From an uncultured Actinomycetes bacterium (GTDB lineage Bacteria; Actinomycetota; Thermoleophilia; Solirubrobacterales; 70-9), in assembly GCA_946886425.1 (NCBI GenBank), contig CAMPIP010000036.1, positions 1 to 16,049 of the forward strand: DNA of 16,049 nucleotides. Reading direction: 5' to 3'. The translations under genes and the position numbers were made by a program. Below the pieces are notes generated by a model. The model made no database searches. It was not told the DNA's origin and worked only from the letters and a program-made list of their open reading frames with translations. The stretch's first letter is position 1, and every line of letters starts with the position of its first letter. Shown here piece after piece: positions 15,507-16,049 of this stretch.

Positions 15507-16049
15507 GCGCGCCGAGGCCCGCTCGGCGCCGCCCGCCCCGCCGTCGCCCAGCCGCTCGCCGCTCTCCGGGTCGAAGAGGTGCAGCTTCGAGGTGTCGGCC
15601 CAAAGCTCGGCCCGCTCGCCGCGGCGCACCTCGCTGGTCGGCTCGAGGCGGGCGACGACCTGCTCCTCGCCCTCGCGCAGGTTGGCGGCGCCGGTCTCGC
15701 CGATCCGGTCCTCGACCAGGTCGGCGAGCTGCTCGGACTCGACCCCTTCGGACTCGATCCGGAAGTAGGCGTAGAGGTCGGAGCCGAGCGACTCGACCAG
15801 GTCGATCTCGGCCTCGAAGAGGACCCCGCGCTCGCGCTTCAGCTCGTCGCCGACCAACTTGGCGTCCTCGAAGTTCTCCGGGCGCAGCCCGGCGACGACC
15901 GGGCCGTCGTGGGCCCCGGACAGCTGGCCGGCGTCGACCTCTCCGATCGGCAGCAACAGTTTGCCGCCGCGCAGCTCGGCCGGCATGAAGTTCATCGCCG
16001 GCGAGCCGATGAAGCCGGCTACGAAGAGGTTGCGGGGTTCCTCGTAGAG
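15483..16049 (-). CDS. Sugar ABC transporter ATP-binding protein, C-terminal part (UgpC/MsmK type), partial
   Basis: The 188 residues visible belong to the end of a MalK/UgpC/MsmK-like ATPase; the ATP-binding domain lies beyond the right edge. The frame enters with LYEEPRNLFVAGFIGSPAMNF, here split as LYEEPRNLFVAGF and IGSPAMNF, the conserved junction between the ATPase domain and the TOBE regulatory domain. The TOBE domain follows with PVVAGLRPENFED, EAEIDLVESLGSDLYAYF, EEQVVARLEPTSEVRRGE and LHLFDPESGERL. The domain carries a small insertion (residues around ESEGVESEQLADLVEDRIG) and ends in a Gly/Ala-rich tail. It powers uptake of an unknown sugar together with membrane and binding proteins not in the window. 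The reading frame seen starts at an internal ATG only because of the window edge. Confidence 0.93.
   Translation of the reverse strand, partial: LYEEPRNLFVAGFIGSPAMNFMPAELRGGKLLLPIGEVDAGQLSGAHDGPVVAGLRPENFEDAKLVGDELKRERGVLFEAEIDLVESLGSDLYAYFRIESEGVESEQLADLVEDRIGETGAANLREGEEQVVARLEPTSEVRRGERAELWADTSKLHLFDPESGERLGDGGAGGAERASARSGGGDEG

Overview
The window is about 16 kb of very GC-rich DNA with dense genes, many 4-8 bp overlaps, GTG/TTG starts, few Shine-Dalgarno sites and a tRNA without encoded CCA. These traits, the protein types and the B. subtilis-type Fe-S PurF point to a high-GC actinobacterium, most likely of the Thermoleophilia/Solirubrobacterales type. That placement is inference from sequence character, not from a marker gene. 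Almost everything looks like ordinary chromosomal housekeeping DNA. I see no CRISPR array, rRNA, integrase or complete insertion sequence.

Layout. (1) 38-3904, minus strand: thiE, a four-helix membrane protein, a coiled-coil protein, dihydrolipoyl dehydrogenase and a DsbA/GST-kappa-like oxidoreductase. The last two are separated by a 128-bp gap that is symmetric end to end (a foldback). (2) 3905-6245: thiE diverges from a plus-strand thiazole operon (TPP riboswitch, thiO, then a natural thiS-thiG fusion). The riboswitch's own P4 helix contains the thiO ribosome-binding site. A 14-bp perfect inverted repeat forms the end of thiO. (3) 6266-6339: tRNA-Lys(UUU), followed by a decayed P-loop kinase, a LOG-family protein and an unknown three-helix membrane protein. 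(4) 8151-11182, minus strand: purN-purH and then a voltage-gated-type potassium channel. (5) 11223-12749, plus strand: a small CopD-like membrane protein and a secreted tail-fibre/S74-chaperone-like protein with a basic tail. (6) 12729-14153, minus strand: purF, with a 17-bp perfect hairpin and smaller overlapping dyads upstream. (7) 14311-15506: a cupin gene and a divergent TetR regulator share an intergenic region in which a near-perfect 21-bp palindrome fills the spacer of a TTGACA-N17-TACTGT promoter. (8) 15483-16049: the C-terminal end of a sugar ABC transporter ATPase that runs off the right edge.

How the genes work together: thiE, thiO and thiSG make and join the thiazole half of thiamine, and TPP probably feeds back through the riboswitch. 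PurF, PurN and PurH are steps 1, 3 and 9-10 of IMP synthesis. The cupin/TetR pair looks like a self-contained regulated unit. The most interesting non-gene signals are the 629-756 foldback, the palindrome in the thiO tail, the operator-in-promoter upstream of the cupin gene, and several -10 hexamers 6-9 nt from start codons (leaderless or near-leaderless transcription). The LOG / membrane protein / ion channel group is the only place where an undescribed system might sit, and the evidence for that is weak.
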